Below, piece by piece: positions 7,360 through 18,358 of a DNA stretch of 32,101 nt. Each line of letters starts with the position of its first letter. Position 1 is the first letter of the stretch. Under the pieces are notes generated by a model. That model did no database searches. It had not been told where the DNA came from and saw only the letters and a program-made list of their open reading frames with translations. The stretch comes from a virus: IMG/VR virus record IMGVR_UViG_3300045922_000840, positions 1 to 32,101 of that record. The stretch is one strand, 5' to 3'. A program made the position numbers and the translations under genes.

Positions 7360-9351
7360 ATGATCCGTGTAAGTGGTACGACCGAAGGACCAGAAGCGAA
7401 TGCGGCGCGGGACTTGTGCCGCATTGTGCTTGCTTCCTGGCCCTGGCTAGAGGACGACTCCCAGGCGGCCATCGAGATTGTGGCTGGAGTCCAGTGCCAC
7501 GGGCAATCCACCCGTGACCTCGACATCGTTCTGCTTGCGACCCTTCCTACCCGCGCCCGGTACGTTCCATTCCTCAGCTTCCAGCGCCGGGGCGATCGCC
7601 AGTGGATGAAGCCTACTGAGGTGCGAGTTGCGAGCCTTTGTATCATTTTCGAAGTCAAAGACAATGACCCGGCGGATGTGCGTTTCGAGGGCACCAGGCT
7701 GGAGGTACGCTACCGCCACGATGGCGTCGAGCACTGGCACGGTGCATCGGAACAGAGCTTCAAGCAAGTGTTCGCCCTGCGGAATTACCTCGCTTCGCAC
7801 CATTTGGACGTTCCTTTCATCACAAACCTGATTTGGCTGCGCCAGGTTCCCAATGCGCAGCTGCCGCACCGCCCGCACAACCTTCTCGGCGGCAATCCGA
7901 CATGGGAGTTGGTGCTGAATATCGTCGGCCAGCTCGATCCCCCGCACGAGCATGATGGGGAATGGACCCTGGAAGCCTGGCGGGAAAGGGTCCAGCCGAA
8001 CTTCCAGTCCATCGTCCGGCTCCTGACGCTGCGCCTTCAGCCAACGCGGTTAGACAACGTACGCATGGCGCGGCTCGTCCGCTCAGCCCTCGATGCCGAT
8101 TGGTTGCGTGATCTCGGGGTCAAGCAGCTCATCTTCCGTGGCCGCGGCGGCACCGGGAAAACGATGATCCTCCTTCAACTCGCATGGAGGCTCTACGAGG
8201 AGAAGGGTGCCCGCGTTCTGGTGCTGACCTACAACAAGGCTCTCATGGCCGACCTGCGGCGCCTGCTCACCTTCGTGGGCGTGGGAGATGTGGCGGCCGC
8301 TCGCAGCATCCAGGTGCAGACGGCCCACTCCTTCCTCGGTTCGGCCTTGCGCGAATTGGGCCTGCTTGGGCCGGATGAGGACTTGCTTGCGCGCTATGAC
8401 GCGCTGAAGAGCGAAGGGCTCGCGCTCATACGCGGAGGCGGGCTGAAGGCTGAGGACGTGGAAAAGTTGCTTCGCGAGCGCCCGGAGGCGTTCGGTTGGG
8501 ACTTCCTGCTGATCGACGAAGGGCAGGATTGGCCGGAGGACGAACGCGATTTGCTAAGATTTTTGTACCCGGCGCGGCAGTTCGTGATCGCGGACGGCAT
8601 GGACCAGTTGGTCCGATCGGAGTCAGCCTGCGACTGGAAAAAAGGACTCGCGAGTAACGAAGTACAGGTGATCGCGCTCGCGCGGTGTCTGCGGATGAAG
8701 GCTGCGCTGGCGCAGTTTGCTAACGCGCTGGCAGAGGAGCTGGGCTTCGGAGGATGGCATGTCGAGGCGAATCAGGATGCCCCCGGAGGTCGGGTGATTG
8801 TGGTCGAGGGCGATTACTTTGCATCCCGTGAACTGCACGATCGGTTGATGCGGGCAAACGAGGCGGATGGTAACCAACCGGTGGACACACTGGTCTGCGT
8901 CCCGCCGGCCCTTGTCGTTCGGGAGGACGGGAGGGGAATACGCTCCGTGCCAGCAGAGAAGCTCGCGGGCTGGGGGCATGTTGTCTGGGATGGTGTCTCG
9001 ACAGAAGTGCGCGACAGTTACGCCACCTCCACACAGCAGATGCGGGTTGTTCAGTACGACTCTTGCCGCGGGTTGGAGGGCTGGATCGTCATCGCGCTCG
9101 GGATCGATGAGTTCTTCCGATACAAGGATCATTCCTGGCAACCGGCGAGCGGCCAAGAGACGCCGTATGGCGACGATCCCGCCGCCAGGAGTCGATTTGC
9201 TTCGCGCTGGTTGATGATCCCCCTGTCGCGGGCGGTCGATACGTTGGTGTTGGAAGTGGGGGCCGGACGGTCGCGGCTGAAGGAGGCGCTTCAGCATGTC
9301 GCGGATCGGCATCCTGACTTCGTGGAATGGTACAAGACTGCTGGGCCGTGA
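7360..9351 (+). CDS. NERD-like nuclease fused to UvrD-type helicase
   Basis: A 663-residue protein. ATG 7360 follows GAAGGA with an 8-base gap; GTG 7336 would add 8 residues. The N-terminal ~150 residues resemble a NERD/PD-(D/E)xK nuclease: an Asp in the strand LDIVLL (about D55), then FEVKDN with E98 and K100 as the E-x-K pair. A superfamily 1 helicase follows: Walker A GRGGTGKT at 261-268, motif Ia VLVLTYNKAL, motif II DEGQD at 386-390, YDSCRGLEG as motif V and RAVDTLVLEV near the end as motif VI. The role would be to unwind and cut DNA, possibly the nuclease of the system since no other nuclease gene is in the operon. It lies 32 bases after the ATPase gene. Confidence 0.78.
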   Translation: MIRVSGTTEGPEANAARDLCRIVLASWPWLEDDSQAAIEIVAGVQCHGQSTRDLDIVLLATLPTRARYVPFLSFQRRGDRQWMKPTEVRVASLCIIFEVKDNDPADVRFEGTRLEVRYRHDGVEHWHGASEQSFKQVFALRNYLASHHLDVPFITNLIWLRQVPNAQLPHRPHNLLGGNPTWELVLNIVGQLDPPHEHDGEWTLEAWRERVQPNFQSIVRLLTLRLQPTRLDNVRMARLVRSALDADWLRDLGVKQLIFRGRGGTGKTMILLQLAWRLYEEKGARVLVLTYNKALMADLRRLLTFVGVGDVAAARSIQVQTAHSFLGSALRELGLLGPDEDLLARYDALKSEGLALIRGGGLKAEDVEKLLRERPEAFGWDFLLIDEGQDWPEDERDLLRFLYPARQFVIADGMDQLVRSESACDWKKGLASNEVQVIALARCLRMKAALAQFANALAEELGFGGWHVEANQDAPGGRVIVVEGDYFASRELHDRLMRANEADGNQPVDTLVCVPPALVVREDGRGIRSVPAEKLAGWGHVVWDGVSTEVRDSYATSTQQMRVVQYDSCRGLEGWIVIALGIDEFFRYKDHSWQPASGQETPYGDDPAARSRFASRWLMIPLSRAVDTLVLEVGAGRSRLKEALQHVADRHPDFVEWYKTAGP

Positions 9352-9423
9352 TACCCGGGTAACTCACGCAGCGGTCAAGGAGGATGCAGGCGTTCCGGGC
9401 GGCCCAAGAGAGAGGGTTCGCCA

Positions 9424-11199
9424 ATGCAGACACAACATTCGGCACAGGGCTGCGGTAACGACTACGATCGCTGGAATCGCGCGTTGGCACGCTGGGCGGT
9501 TCACGGCTCCTCAGAGGGCACACCAATCTATCTTTCGGTGGACGAGCCGGCGCTTCTGACTGTAGCACGTCTCTTCGCTGGGCTTTCATGTGCGACTGTT
9601 GAAGAAGCATGCAATGCGTTCCAGCATGCGCTCATTTCTCGGTGCGTGACGGGCACGGAAGCTCGCGTTGACCTGAGCACGTTGGGTGGGACGGACAGCG
9701 ATGGCATTCCTCGGTCGGTCGGCTTTCTCGCCGGGATGGTTTTCGCTGCGTACGAAATGCGGGACGACGAGAATGCCGATGATAGCACCTACTTTTACCG
9801 TCTCCGCGAATTCTTAGGAGTCAGTGCCGCGCCGGGAAATGTGCGCCCGCGAGGCATGGTCATTCCAGTCGGAAGGCCGGCCCCGGAAGAAGCTCTCTGG
9901 CAGCAATGGAATTGCTGGCTGGTTCAGCAAGGGTTTCAGCCTACCGCGTGCCAAGGGAACGGGCTGAAAAACAAGTATTCCAACTACGCCATCTCGCAAG
10001 CGCTTCTGCGGAAGGGCGATAAAGTGCGGCTCGCCCGCTGGTTCAGGGAGCCGAAACAAATCGAGGCGCTAGGCCACCACTCATGCGACCGTGATATTCT
10101 TGCCGTTCGCTTGCCTGAGCTAGGGCGGACCATCAGTTCGGCACGCCTACGCCAACTTCTCCAGGATATGGAGGATGACCGCCGTTTCCAGGCAATCATT
10201 GACGCGGCTTCAGAAGTGTATGACTCAATCGACTGGGACCAACCTGCGAACGTCTCCGATGCGGACATCATCGGCCCTCGCCGGTTGCGGGCGGGGCTGT
10301 ATCGAACGGAAAACTTCATCACGGGAGCCATTGAATACTGGCTGTATCCGAAGATGCCGCGTCGTTGGCAGGGCGGAGCCTTGGCCGTCGAACACGCCGG
10401 GTGCAGCCACAGACTCTGGGAGCAGCGCCCAGGCTGGTTCATGCCTCTTTGGCCCGTCACGCTGAACAGCGAACAGCGGTATCCGATCACTGGAGCCGAC
10501 GATATCACCGAACTGATTCTGCCGAACCGGGACTTCTGGATTCTGGTGCATGATCCGGATGACGAGGCGTCGAGCATCCTGGCCAGCTGGTCCGTGCCGG
10601 CACCCGGCCAAACCTTCCTGCTCCTTTGCCAAGAGAAGCACGCGCGGCAACTGCAAGTGCTCCGCGAGGAGCAACTCCTTAGCTGGGACGAGATTGTTCA
10701 ATTCCCGCAGGGCGACCGTCTCTGGCTGGAGTATCGCGAGTGCCAGGTCGAGTCCTCCCGCTGGTCGCGGATGCTCCCGCAGCCAGGCTGCGAGGACCTG
10801 CTCGACGCCCTGCGTCCGGTGACGCGAGTAAACGTGGTTCTCGAAGGCGGATTGCGAGTCCCGGGGCAGCCGGTATGGATCGAGGGGCACCAGCCCGACC
10901 TGAAGCTATACCAGTTCGGGGGAGCGGTGCAGTTGCGGATTGTGGAAGCACACGCGCCAGATCAGTCCGTCTTCGAGGGACCGGCGGTAGTTAACGACCG
11001 GGTTTCCCTCCCGCAGCTTGCACCGGGAGAGTACGTCATCGAAGCCCGTGGTGCGGGCAGCGTCGCTGTCCGCAGGCTTCGGATTACCTCATGGAGCCAA
11101 CTGGAGGCCCATCCGCCTACCCGCGACTATTCGATACCGGTCAACGGCTTCTGCCTGCGAGGCGCATCCTTGCTCCCGGTCAGCGGAGAAAGGAGGTAA
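9424..11199 (+). CDS. Unrecognised 591-residue operon protein
   Basis: I do not recognise this family. ATG 9424 follows GAGAGGG after a 72-base gap, the largest in the operon. The protein is soluble, with no signal peptide, P-loop or clear metal motif. The first ~270 residues are mixed helical; residues ~280-480 are rich in Trp and aromatics (for example IEYWLYPKMPRRW and NRDFWILVHD). The last ~100 look like a beta-sandwich, with VPGQPVWIEG and LAPGEYVIEARG. It is separated from the next gene by only 3 bases, so the two products probably act together. The tail could be a binding module for DNA or a partner. In Dpd clusters DpdD is an uncharacterised protein of comparable size, but I see no sequence basis to equate them. 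Confidence 0.6.
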   Translation: MQTQHSAQGCGNDYDRWNRALARWAVHGSSEGTPIYLSVDEPALLTVARLFAGLSCATVEEACNAFQHALISRCVTGTEARVDLSTLGGTDSDGIPRSVGFLAGMVFAAYEMRDDENADDSTYFYRLREFLGVSAAPGNVRPRGMVIPVGRPAPEEALWQQWNCWLVQQGFQPTACQGNGLKNKYSNYAISQALLRKGDKVRLARWFREPKQIEALGHHSCDRDILAVRLPELGRTISSARLRQLLQDMEDDRRFQAIIDAASEVYDSIDWDQPANVSDADIIGPRRLRAGLYRTENFITGAIEYWLYPKMPRRWQGGALAVEHAGCSHRLWEQRPGWFMPLWPVTLNSEQRYPITGADDITELILPNRDFWILVHDPDDEASSILASWSVPAPGQTFLLLCQEKHARQLQVLREEQLLSWDEIVQFPQGDRLWLEYRECQVESSRWSRMLPQPGCEDLLDALRPVTRVNVVLEGGLRVPGQPVWIEGHQPDLKLYQFGGAVQLRIVEAHAPDQSVFEGPAVVNDRVSLPQLAPGEYVIEARGAGSVAVRRLRITSWSQLEAHPPTRDYSIPVNGFCLRGASLLPVSGERR

Positions 11200-11202
11200 G
11201 CG

Positions 11203-12579
11203 ATGGCCCGGCAATTCTTCAGCATCCAAGCCGTGGGAACACCGAATGACGTGCTCCGTTCAATCCAGTCGAAGGTGCGCGCGCTGCAGTGCGGGCACAT
11301 CGTGCCGGTCGTGTATTTCGAGAAAAAGGCACGGGGTGGGCAGTTCTACGTCTTCCTTGGGGTCGAAGGAAACCCCGGCGGGAAAGTGCCGGACGAAGTG
11401 AACGAACTCTGCGATCGCGTCCGGTATGAAAAAGGCGTCACGTCGGGAGGGTTCGTCGGACAACTCCTCGGCCCCTGTTCCTTCGAGCAAATCCGAAGCT
11501 CGCTTGATCCGCAGGAGTTCGATACTTCCGGCAGTGACCGCATTCCCTACTGTTCCCGCTGGGTACACGATCCGGGAGACCTCATCGATCTGCTCGACGT
11601 GGGCGTTTCAGCTGCTCCCGATCCCGAGCTTACGGCCCGATTTGATCATTTGCTAACTTGGCTTTCCAGCGCCGGGGAAGGGCGCTGGGAGACTTTCCTT
11701 CGCGCCTGTCAGACCCTCGGCGTCGCCGACGACGCCACTGCGACCCGGAGCGTCTTTCGCCGCCTCTTGCTTCTCGGGCACGTGGAAGCCTCGCCCGATG
11801 GTCGCGAATGGGTGATCTGCCCGCCGGTGTTCGTCCGTCCCCCGAACCGCCCGACTCAATGCTTCTGGTGTGGCCAGCGCACCGATCGGTGGCTGGGGCG
11901 CCTTCGAGAAATCAGCGAGATCGTCCCCGAACATCAGCCTGGGAGCCTGGCTCCCTCCCGAGTCACCATCGAAGTCAGCGATCCCCTCCGAACGGCGATT
12001 GCAGCGGATGCAGAAGCCTCGCGGTTCGAGTGGCAGGAGCAACCACTTTCCGATGTGCTTGCCGCTCACCTGCCCGATCTCGGCGGCTGGCAAAGATCGC
12101 TTCAACCGATCGTTGGCCTCACCAACCCTCGCACTGTCGAGCGCTGGGAGGGCCAAGCATTCGTGGAGGATACCTCGTTCTACATTCGCGATGGGCGGTA
12201 TCACGGACAGTCAGGGTTTTATCGCGTCACCCGCGGCGAGGGGCGAGGCCAGTCGAAGTTGATGTTTTACTTCGATGAAGAGGGCCAGCAGCTGCTGCGA
12301 GGAGACTGGTATGGCCTGCGGTTTCTCGCGCTGCGGAAGGCGGGGCATCGCTGCGAGGCGCTTTGGGAGGGGCAAGACGGAAACGGAAGTACGCTCGTTC
12401 TTCGGGCCAGCGAGCGCTGGCCCATGATCTACGAACGGACGCTCGTACTCGCCTCCGGATTGCTGCCGGAACATTCGTCGGGCAGCAAGCTGCTCCGCTA
12501 CCGGGACGTTCCTCTTTCGACGGCAAAGGCCCTCGCCGGAAAGCTCGGGGTCGAACTGGAGGTCCACAACAATGCATGA
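11203..12579 (+). CDS. Unrecognised 458-residue protein with CxxC and winged-helix-like part
   Basis: ATG 11203 has an excellent site, AGGAGGT at 11191-11197, and the gene starts 3 bases after the previous stop. I do not recognise the family. Residues about 160-205 could be a winged helix ([11 protein letters not shown], then [18 protein letters not shown]). It is followed by CFWC at 220-223, half of a possible zinc site; further Cys lie at 30, 70, 92, 117, 169 and 206. The C-terminal half is beta-rich with many aromatics ([20 protein letters not shown]). Its stop overlaps the start of the giant helicase gene by 8 bases, so it is likely a partner or loader of that helicase, the slot DpdI holds before DpdJ. 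That comparison is positional only. Confidence 0.6.
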   Translation: MARQFFSIQAVGTPNDVLRSIQSKVRALQCGHIVPVVYFEKKARGGQFYVFLGVEGNPGGKVPDEVNELCDRVRYEKGVTSGGFVGQLLGPCSFEQIRSSLDPQEFDTSGSDRIPYCSRWVHDPGDLIDLLDVGVSAAPDPELTARFDHLLTWLSSAGEGRWETFLRACQTLGVADDATATRSVFRRLLLLGHVEASPDGREWVICPPVFVRPPNRPTQCFWCGQRTDRWLGRLREISEIVPEHQPGSLAPSRVTIEVSDPLRTAIAADAEASRFEWQEQPLSDVLAAHLPDLGGWQRSLQPIVGLTNPRTVERWEGQAFVEDTSFYIRDGRYHGQSGFYRVTRGEGRGQSKLMFYFDEEGQQLLRGDWYGLRFLALRKAGHRCEALWEGQDGNGSTLVLRASERWPMIYERTLVLASGLLPEHSSGSKLLRYRDVPLSTAKALAGKLGVELEVHNNA

Positions 12580-15500
12580 TCTTATCGGGACTGCCGAGCG
12601 CATCCGGCGCGTGTACCGCCTCTATGTGGAGAGTGCGTTTCCGGTACGCTCGGACGCGCTGAGCCAGGAGCGCGACCAGCTCCTCGCCCGCAGCGGAATG
12701 CCGGGAGACCCGGGGACGCTGGCCCAGCCGCCCGTTCTCGAAACAGTCCCGGTGTATCAGCGCACTCAGATGAATCTCCAGCAGGCTAGCCAGTTGCTCG
12801 TGGCCCAGCATGGGCTGCCTGCGGCATACGGGGACCTTCAGTTCCTCGGCCAGCAACTCTTCCAGCTGGCCGACCGCCTCTACGATCATCAATGGCAGAG
12901 TCTGGAGGCGGTTCTTGCGCGGGGTAATGACCTGGTTGTTACGACCGGAACCGGATCGGGCAAAACTGAATGCTTTCTATTGCCTCTCTTCGCCGAACTC
13001 GCGAGTGATTCTGCCTCCTGGCCGGCCTGCCCGCCACCAGCCGACCCTCTTGCCCGCCGCTGGTGGGAACGGGATGGGGCACGGGTTGGGCAATGGGCGC
13101 ACTCACAGCGACCCCATGCGATGCGAGCGATGATTCTTTACCCCCTTAATGCGCTGGTGGAAGACCAGCTTCGTCGCTTGCGAAAAACGCTCGATTCACC
13201 TACGGTCCACAACTGGCTTGACATCCAACGCGGCCGGAACCGCATCCTCTTCGGCCGCTATACGGGACACACTCCCGTATCTGGCCATCCGAACCAGTCA
13301 GCGGCCGTGCGACGGTTGCGCGACCGGCTGCGGGACATGGGCCAGGAGCACGCGGACATCCTCCAGCAGCTTAATGATCCGAGTTTATCAGCAGATGAGC
13401 GCGATCTGCTAGAGCGGGAGGTTCGTTACTATTTCCCCAACATGGACGGTGGGGAGATGTGGTCGCGTTGGGACATGCAGGAGACACCGCCCGACATTCT
13501 CATTACGAACTACTGCATGCTCAACATCATGTTGATGCGGAGCATCGAAGCCCCGATCTTCACCCGAACTCGAGACTGGCTTGCTGCGGACCCGTATCGG
13601 CGGGGACAGTCGGCGAAGCCGACCCGTCGGTTCTTCCTGATTGTGGACGAATTGCATGCTTACCGCGGAACACCGGGAACCGAAGTCGCGTACATCCTGC
13701 GGCTGCTGATCGAACGGTTGGGCCTTGACATCGACTCTCGTCAACTCGTCATTCTTTCCACCTCGGCCAGCGTTGATGAAAACGACCCGCGCTCGCGCGA
13801 CTTCTTGCGCCAGTTCTTTGGGCGGGATCGATTCGAGATCGTAAGCCGCCCCCAGGTTCCTCCTTCTGCCGGTGCCCGCTCGCTTCTTGTCTCCTTTGCC
13901 GGTCCCTTCGCCGCGTTCGCCAATGCGGTCCAGGCCGATCCATTCACCCCAATGTGGGGGCCTGACCCGAATACCCCGGCCAACCAGCAGGCCATGACTA
14001 CCCTGAGTGCGGCACTCATGTATGCAGGTACAGAGACGCACCCGCAGCGCATGCTGGGCGAGGCGCTGGTACAGCAGCAGGCTCACGAAGCGCTTCGGGA
14101 TGCCTGCGCCGCATGCCACGGCGGGCAAGTGCGTCCGACGGAAGTGCCTCGGCTGGATGCGATCTTGTTCCCAGGGGCGGCGCCGACTGGGCAGATGTCA
14201 CCCTCCATGCGGGGGCTGCTGCTTGCCCTGGCGATGTCGGAGCTGCCAGCCACGCGATCCGCGCCACAGCCGGTTCGAGGCCACCTGTTCTTGCACAACC
14301 TACAAAATCTGTGGATTTGTGCGAACCCTCAATGTAACGATTCCCGCTGTGCCACGACGCTACGCCAGCAGGAGTCGGCGGCCGGTCGGCCGGTTTCCGC
14401 AGGCGCGCTTCACGCTCGTCATCAGTTGGCGTGCTCGTGTGGGGGCCGCGTTCTTGACCTCATCGTCTGCGAGGTGTGTGGAGAAGTGTACCTCGGCGGG
14501 TTCCGGGCTAGGCAACAACTTCATGGTCGCGGCACTATCGAAATCCTGACGGCAGACCAGCCGAATCTCGAAGACATTCCGGACCGCATTACACCTGGTA
14601 AAACCTACGAACAGTACGCGGTCTTTTGGCCCCTGCCGGAGCAGCCGGCCTGGGTGACGCAGCCACAAGACCTTCAGTACGACATGAACCGCATTACAAG
14701 GCGCTGGGTCCAGGCTAAGCTCAATGTCTATTCGGGCGTCCTTCTCCGCGAGGCGACGCCACCGACGCAGGATGAGGTACCGGGGTGGCTCTATGTGATT
14801 GCCGGCAACCACCCGAATGAGTCGCCCATGCCGGGGAAATGTCCGCGATGCGATGCGGACTACCGCCAGAAAAATATCCCGACTCCTCTACGCAATCACC
14901 GCACGGGTTTCCAAAAGGCGTGCCAGGTGATTGCCAGCGCCTTGTGCCGAGAAATGCCGGTCATGCGCGGCCGGAAGCCGGCCCGGAAGCTCGTCATCTT
15001 CTCGGACAGCCGGCAAGATGCCGCGAAGCTCGCCGCAGGCATGGAGCGCGACCACTTCCGCGACATGGTGCGGCTCGCGCTCCTGGGGGCGCTCAATACA
15101 TATTGGCGATCCTTCGAGGCGTTTCTCCGGACGCGACTCCCGCTGTTTCCGGCTGCGATTCCAGCACTTCAAGCGTCTCACCCCGCCGTCGCCGCGGTTG
15201 GGATGCAGCCGCAGCAACCCGATGATCCCCGCTTGGCGGCGGATTTCCAGGCTGCTTACCCACGGATGGTCCTTGAGTTCATGAACCGCCTCATGAATGT
15301 CCCGCCCGCTGATCCGCCCGCGCGCCAGCAGCTTGAGGAATTGCTGGCCCGCTACCCCGATCGCGTGCCTCTCCCGGAACTTCGCCGTATCGTCCATCAA
15401 ATCCTGCTACAGCTAGGCATCCCCTCGGGTGGTCCTGTCTTTCGGCTGCTTGGCTACTGGGTCAATAATGAGCGGTCACCCTGGTATGGCTGCTACGACT

Positions 15501-18358
15501 GGGGAACTCCGGTTCCGCGCGAGCAGACGGGCCTCCCACCCCAGGCAACGCGCCTGCTTGGCAACATCGACGATGCGATCATGGCCGAGATCATGTACGC
15601 CCTTTTCCCCCATCGTGCGCGCACCCTGGAAGGACTGGCCCAGGGGACCGTGACGTACCAGCCGGTCGGCGTTCCGGCGCCCATAATCCGCGAAGCAACT
15701 CTGACCGTGATACGGCAGCTCGGCATCCGGCGTTCCTACCGGCACGCCGACTTCTTCCGGCCAGGAAACAATGACACGCTTCCGCCATTCGTGCAGGAAT
15801 ACCTCGCAAACCTCGGCATCGCGCCGGTGAACATCCAGCAACAGCTACTCCAGTCGGGCGCTGGTATTCCGGCCCTTTCCCGAATCGCGCTTGATCCCGA
15901 CCGACTCTCGCTCTCCCCGCCACCTCCGGAAGTCACCTTGCCGGATGGGCGTCGTGCCCGACCTGGCTGGCGGTGTCCGACGTGCCAGACCTTCTATTTG
16001 CAGCCGGCCGGTGGTATTTGCCCGGACTGCGGCGATCCGCTTCAGAACGACTATTCGAGCCAGACGTTCGATTACTACGTCTACCTTTCCGAGCAATCCG
16101 GCCAGCCATTCCGGTTCCGAAGCGAAGAACTCACCGGCCAGACCGATTTTGCTGACCGGCCGAGGCGACAGCGGTGGTTCCAGGAAGTGTTCGTCCAGGG
16201 GGAGGAACGCCGGCCACTCGGCGTCGATCTCTTAAGCGTCACGACGACAATGGAGGCTGGCGTTGACATCGGCTCGCTGCAAGCCGTGATGATGTCCAAC
16301 ATGCCGCCCCGGCGCTTCAACTACCAGCAGCGCGTGGGCCGAGCGGGCCGGCGCGGCGCAGGACTGTCTCTTGCCGTCACTTTTTGCCGCGGGCGGAGTC
16401 ATGACGACTTCTACTACGCCCGGACGGAACAGATGACGGGCGATCCTCCTCCGCTTCCCTATGTCGATTTGCGGCGGGAGTCGATCCTTCAGCGCGTCCT
16501 CATCAAGGAAGTCCTGCGGCTTGCCTTCCTGGATGTGAACCCTGCGGCCCTCGCCGGCACGGGGAACACCCTTCTTGACAGCGTGCATGGGGAGTTTGGT
16601 CCGGCTGCTTCCTGGCCGAACGTTGCGCAGGATGTGGCGAATTGGTTGAACGACCCAGCACACCTGGCGGCGATCCGCCGGGTTATTGATGTCCTCCGCG
16701 TGCAGACTCAGTGGCAGGGAACCACTCCTGCCGCCCAAACATTCTGTCAGCAGATGCTCGCGTTCCTCCAGAACGATCTCGTGCCGCGCATTACCGCGGT
16801 CGTAAACGATCCGCGGTACACTCAAGACGCGCTCAGCGAGCGGCTGGCGAACGCGGGTCTGCTTCCGATGTTTGGTTTTCCCACGCGCGTCCGGCTCCTC
16901 TACACGCAATGGCCGTACCGAGGAAACCCTTGGCCACCGGAACACGGTACCGTGGACCGGGACCTCGACATTGCGATCAGCCAGTTCGCGCCCGGCTCCC
17001 AGACTGTGAAGGACAAGGCGGTCCATAAAGCGTGTGGCGTCGTGGAAGCGTACCCTCAGGGCAACGGGGTCGCGTTCAACGATGGTCTCTTCCCGCCTCT
17101 ACCAGGCGGCAACCCGGCGCCTGTCGGAATTTGTGGGTACTGTCAGGCAGTGGACATACTTCCCGCAATGCCGAGCGCAGCACCTGGGGGTGTCGTGCCT
17201 CAACCAGTCCTTTGCCAAGTCTGTCAACGTCAGGAGATGCGGCCTCTTGACGCCCGCGAGCCAAAAGGATTCTTTACAGACCTTGATCCGGAGGACTTTG
17301 AGGGAACCTTTGAGTGGACAGCCTGTTCCACCCGCCCCACGCTCAACATCGGGACCCAACCGACCCAAACCCTTAACGTCGGAAATGGAATCGTCGGCAC
17401 GTTGACTGAAACCGACATCACGTCGGTGAACGACAACGGTGGCCAGGGAGGCTTTGACTTCCAAGCCGCCATCGTGGACGGCCGGAACATCGGGGGTGCC
17501 TATGCAGCGCTGGCCCAAAACGCGCGGCGGGTGAGCATGAGCGGCCCTCCCTTCCGAATTGCCTTGCTTTCCCGGAGGCGAACGGATGCTCTATTGGTTG
17601 ACATGGCGCAGTGGCCACAAGGTGTGAGCGCCGATCCGACGACGGTCGCTGGGCGGGCGGCATGGTATTCCTTGGCATTCTTCCTTCGGGTCGCTGCTGC
17701 GGCAGAACTCGACGTGGACACACTGGAACTGGACGCCGGCTTCCGAACATTCGGCCCTGCCGGGCAGCCACAAGCCCAAGCGTTCTTATGCGACAAGCTG
17801 GAGAACGGCGCCGGCTACTGCCGCTGGCTCGCCGAGCCGGCGCATTTCACTCAGCTTCTCAACCAGGCCGACCCCGCGCAACCCGGCTCAATCGCCGCAC
17901 GGTGGCTCCTTCCTGGGCACGCAGGCGAGTGCGATACCTCCTGCAACTTGTGCCTGCGGGATTTCTATAACCTTCCCTACCACGGACTGCTCGACTGGAG
18001 ACTGGCCTTGGACATGGGCCGGTTGTTGCGATCCGCAACCGTGACCATCGATCTCACGACTCTGTGGCCGACGACCGCAAATCCTTGGGACCGGCTGCTT
18101 GCCGGCACCGGCGCTCCAGTGCCCGCGCTCCTGCAACGCCTCGGCTACGGGCCGGCGCAGTTGTTTGGTTCCCTACGAGGCTACGTTCATGCTAATCCGC
18201 AGCGCCGCGTCATTTTGATCGAATCCCACCCCCTATGGACCGATCAACACCCGACGTTCATCGCTGCCAGCGGGATTGCGCTCCAGCACCATCCAGGGTT
18301 CAACGTGCGCCCCCTTGATCCATTTCTTACTATCCGGCGTCCGGCGGAGTATGTCTGA
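12572..18358 (+). CDS. Giant DEAH helicase with zinc clusters and DUF1998-like end
   Basis: A 1928-residue superfamily 2 helicase; ATG 12572 follows GGAGGT. Motif I is TGTGSGKT at 125-132, motif II DELH at about 359-362, and motifs V and VI ([22 protein letters not shown]) are near 1225-1260, so about 700 residues separate the two RecA lobes. That insert carries Cys pairs: CANPQC, CSC, CEVC, then CPRC; CPTC and CPDC precede lobe 2. Later CGYC...CQVC and a C-terminal CDTSC..CL followed by [10 protein letters not shown] resemble the DUF1998 cysteine signature of MrfB and DISARM DrmB. Helicases of this kind (DpdJ, DrmA/DrmB, MrfAB) track or remodel DNA in defence or repair. It is last in the operon and 8 bases overlapped with its neighbour. 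The exact family is open. Confidence 0.8.
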   Translation: MHDLIGTAERIRRVYRLYVESAFPVRSDALSQERDQLLARSGMPGDPGTLAQPPVLETVPVYQRTQMNLQQASQLLVAQHGLPAAYGDLQFLGQQLFQLADRLYDHQWQSLEAVLARGNDLVVTTGTGSGKTECFLLPLFAELASDSASWPACPPPADPLARRWWERDGARVGQWAHSQRPHAMRAMILYPLNALVEDQLRRLRKTLDSPTVHNWLDIQRGRNRILFGRYTGHTPVSGHPNQSAAVRRLRDRLRDMGQEHADILQQLNDPSLSADERDLLEREVRYYFPNMDGGEMWSRWDMQETPPDILITNYCMLNIMLMRSIEAPIFTRTRDWLAADPYRRGQSAKPTRRFFLIVDELHAYRGTPGTEVAYILRLLIERLGLDIDSRQLVILSTSASVDENDPRSRDFLRQFFGRDRFEIVSRPQVPPSAGARSLLVSFAGPFAAFANAVQADPFTPMWGPDPNTPANQQAMTTLSAALMYAGTETHPQRMLGEALVQQQAHEALRDACAACHGGQVRPTEVPRLDAILFPGAAPTGQMSPSMRGLLLALAMSELPATRSAPQPVRGHLFLHNLQNLWICANPQCNDSRCATTLRQQESAAGRPVSAGALHARHQLACSCGGRVLDLIVCEVCGEVYLGGFRARQQLHGRGTIEILTADQPNLEDIPDRITPGKTYEQYAVFWPLPEQPAWVTQPQDLQYDMNRITRRWVQAKLNVYSGVLLREATPPTQDEVPGWLYVIAGNHPNESPMPGKCPRCDADYRQKNIPTPLRNHRTGFQKACQVIASALCREMPVMRGRKPARKLVIFSDSRQDAAKLAAGMERDHFRDMVRLALLGALNTYWRSFEAFLRTRLPLFPAAIPALQASHPAVAAVGMQPQQPDDPRLAADFQAAYPRMVLEFMNRLMNVPPADPPARQQLEELLARYPDRVPLPELRRIVHQILLQLGIPSGGPVFRLLGYWVNNERSPWYGCYDWGTPVPREQTGLPPQATRLLGNIDDAIMAEIMYALFPHRARTLEGLAQGTVTYQPVGVPAPIIREATLTVIRQLGIRRSYRHADFFRPGNNDTLPPFVQEYLANLGIAPVNIQQQLLQSGAGIPALSRIALDPDRLSLSPPPPEVTLPDGRRARPGWRCPTCQTFYLQPAGGICPDCGDPLQNDYSSQTFDYYVYLSEQSGQPFRFRSEELTGQTDFADRPRRQRWFQEVFVQGEERRPLGVDLLSVTTTMEAGVDIGSLQAVMMSNMPPRRFNYQQRVGRAGRRGAGLSLAVTFCRGRSHDDFYYARTEQMTGDPPPLPYVDLRRESILQRVLIKEVLRLAFLDVNPAALAGTGNTLLDSVHGEFGPAASWPNVAQDVANWLNDPAHLAAIRRVIDVLRVQTQWQGTTPAAQTFCQQMLAFLQNDLVPRITAVVNDPRYTQDALSERLANAGLLPMFGFPTRVRLLYTQWPYRGNPWPPEHGTVDRDLDIAISQFAPGSQTVKDKAVHKACGVVEAYPQGNGVAFNDGLFPPLPGGNPAPVGICGYCQAVDILPAMPSAAPGGVVPQPVLCQVCQRQEMRPLDAREPKGFFTDLDPEDFEGTFEWTACSTRPTLNIGTQPTQTLNVGNGIVGTLTETDITSVNDNGGQGGFDFQAAIVDGRNIGGAYAALAQNARRVSMSGPPFRIALLSRRRTDALLVDMAQWPQGVSADPTTVAGRAAWYSLAFFLRVAAAAELDVDTLELDAGFRTFGPAGQPQAQAFLCDKLENGAGYCRWLAEPAHFTQLLNQADPAQPGSIAARWLLPGHAGECDTSCNLCLRDFYNLPYHGLLDWRLALDMGRLLRSATVTIDLTTLWPTTANPWDRLLAGTGAPVPALLQRLGYGPAQLFGSLRGYVHANPQRRVILIESHPLWTDQHPTFIAASGIALQHHPGFNVRPLDPFLTIRRPAEYV

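Noticed and set aside
9384-9458. 24-residue frame overlapping the start of the 591-residue gene, possible leader peptide
   Set aside because: AGGAGG directly touches its ATG, leaving no spacing, and there is no attenuator-like structure.
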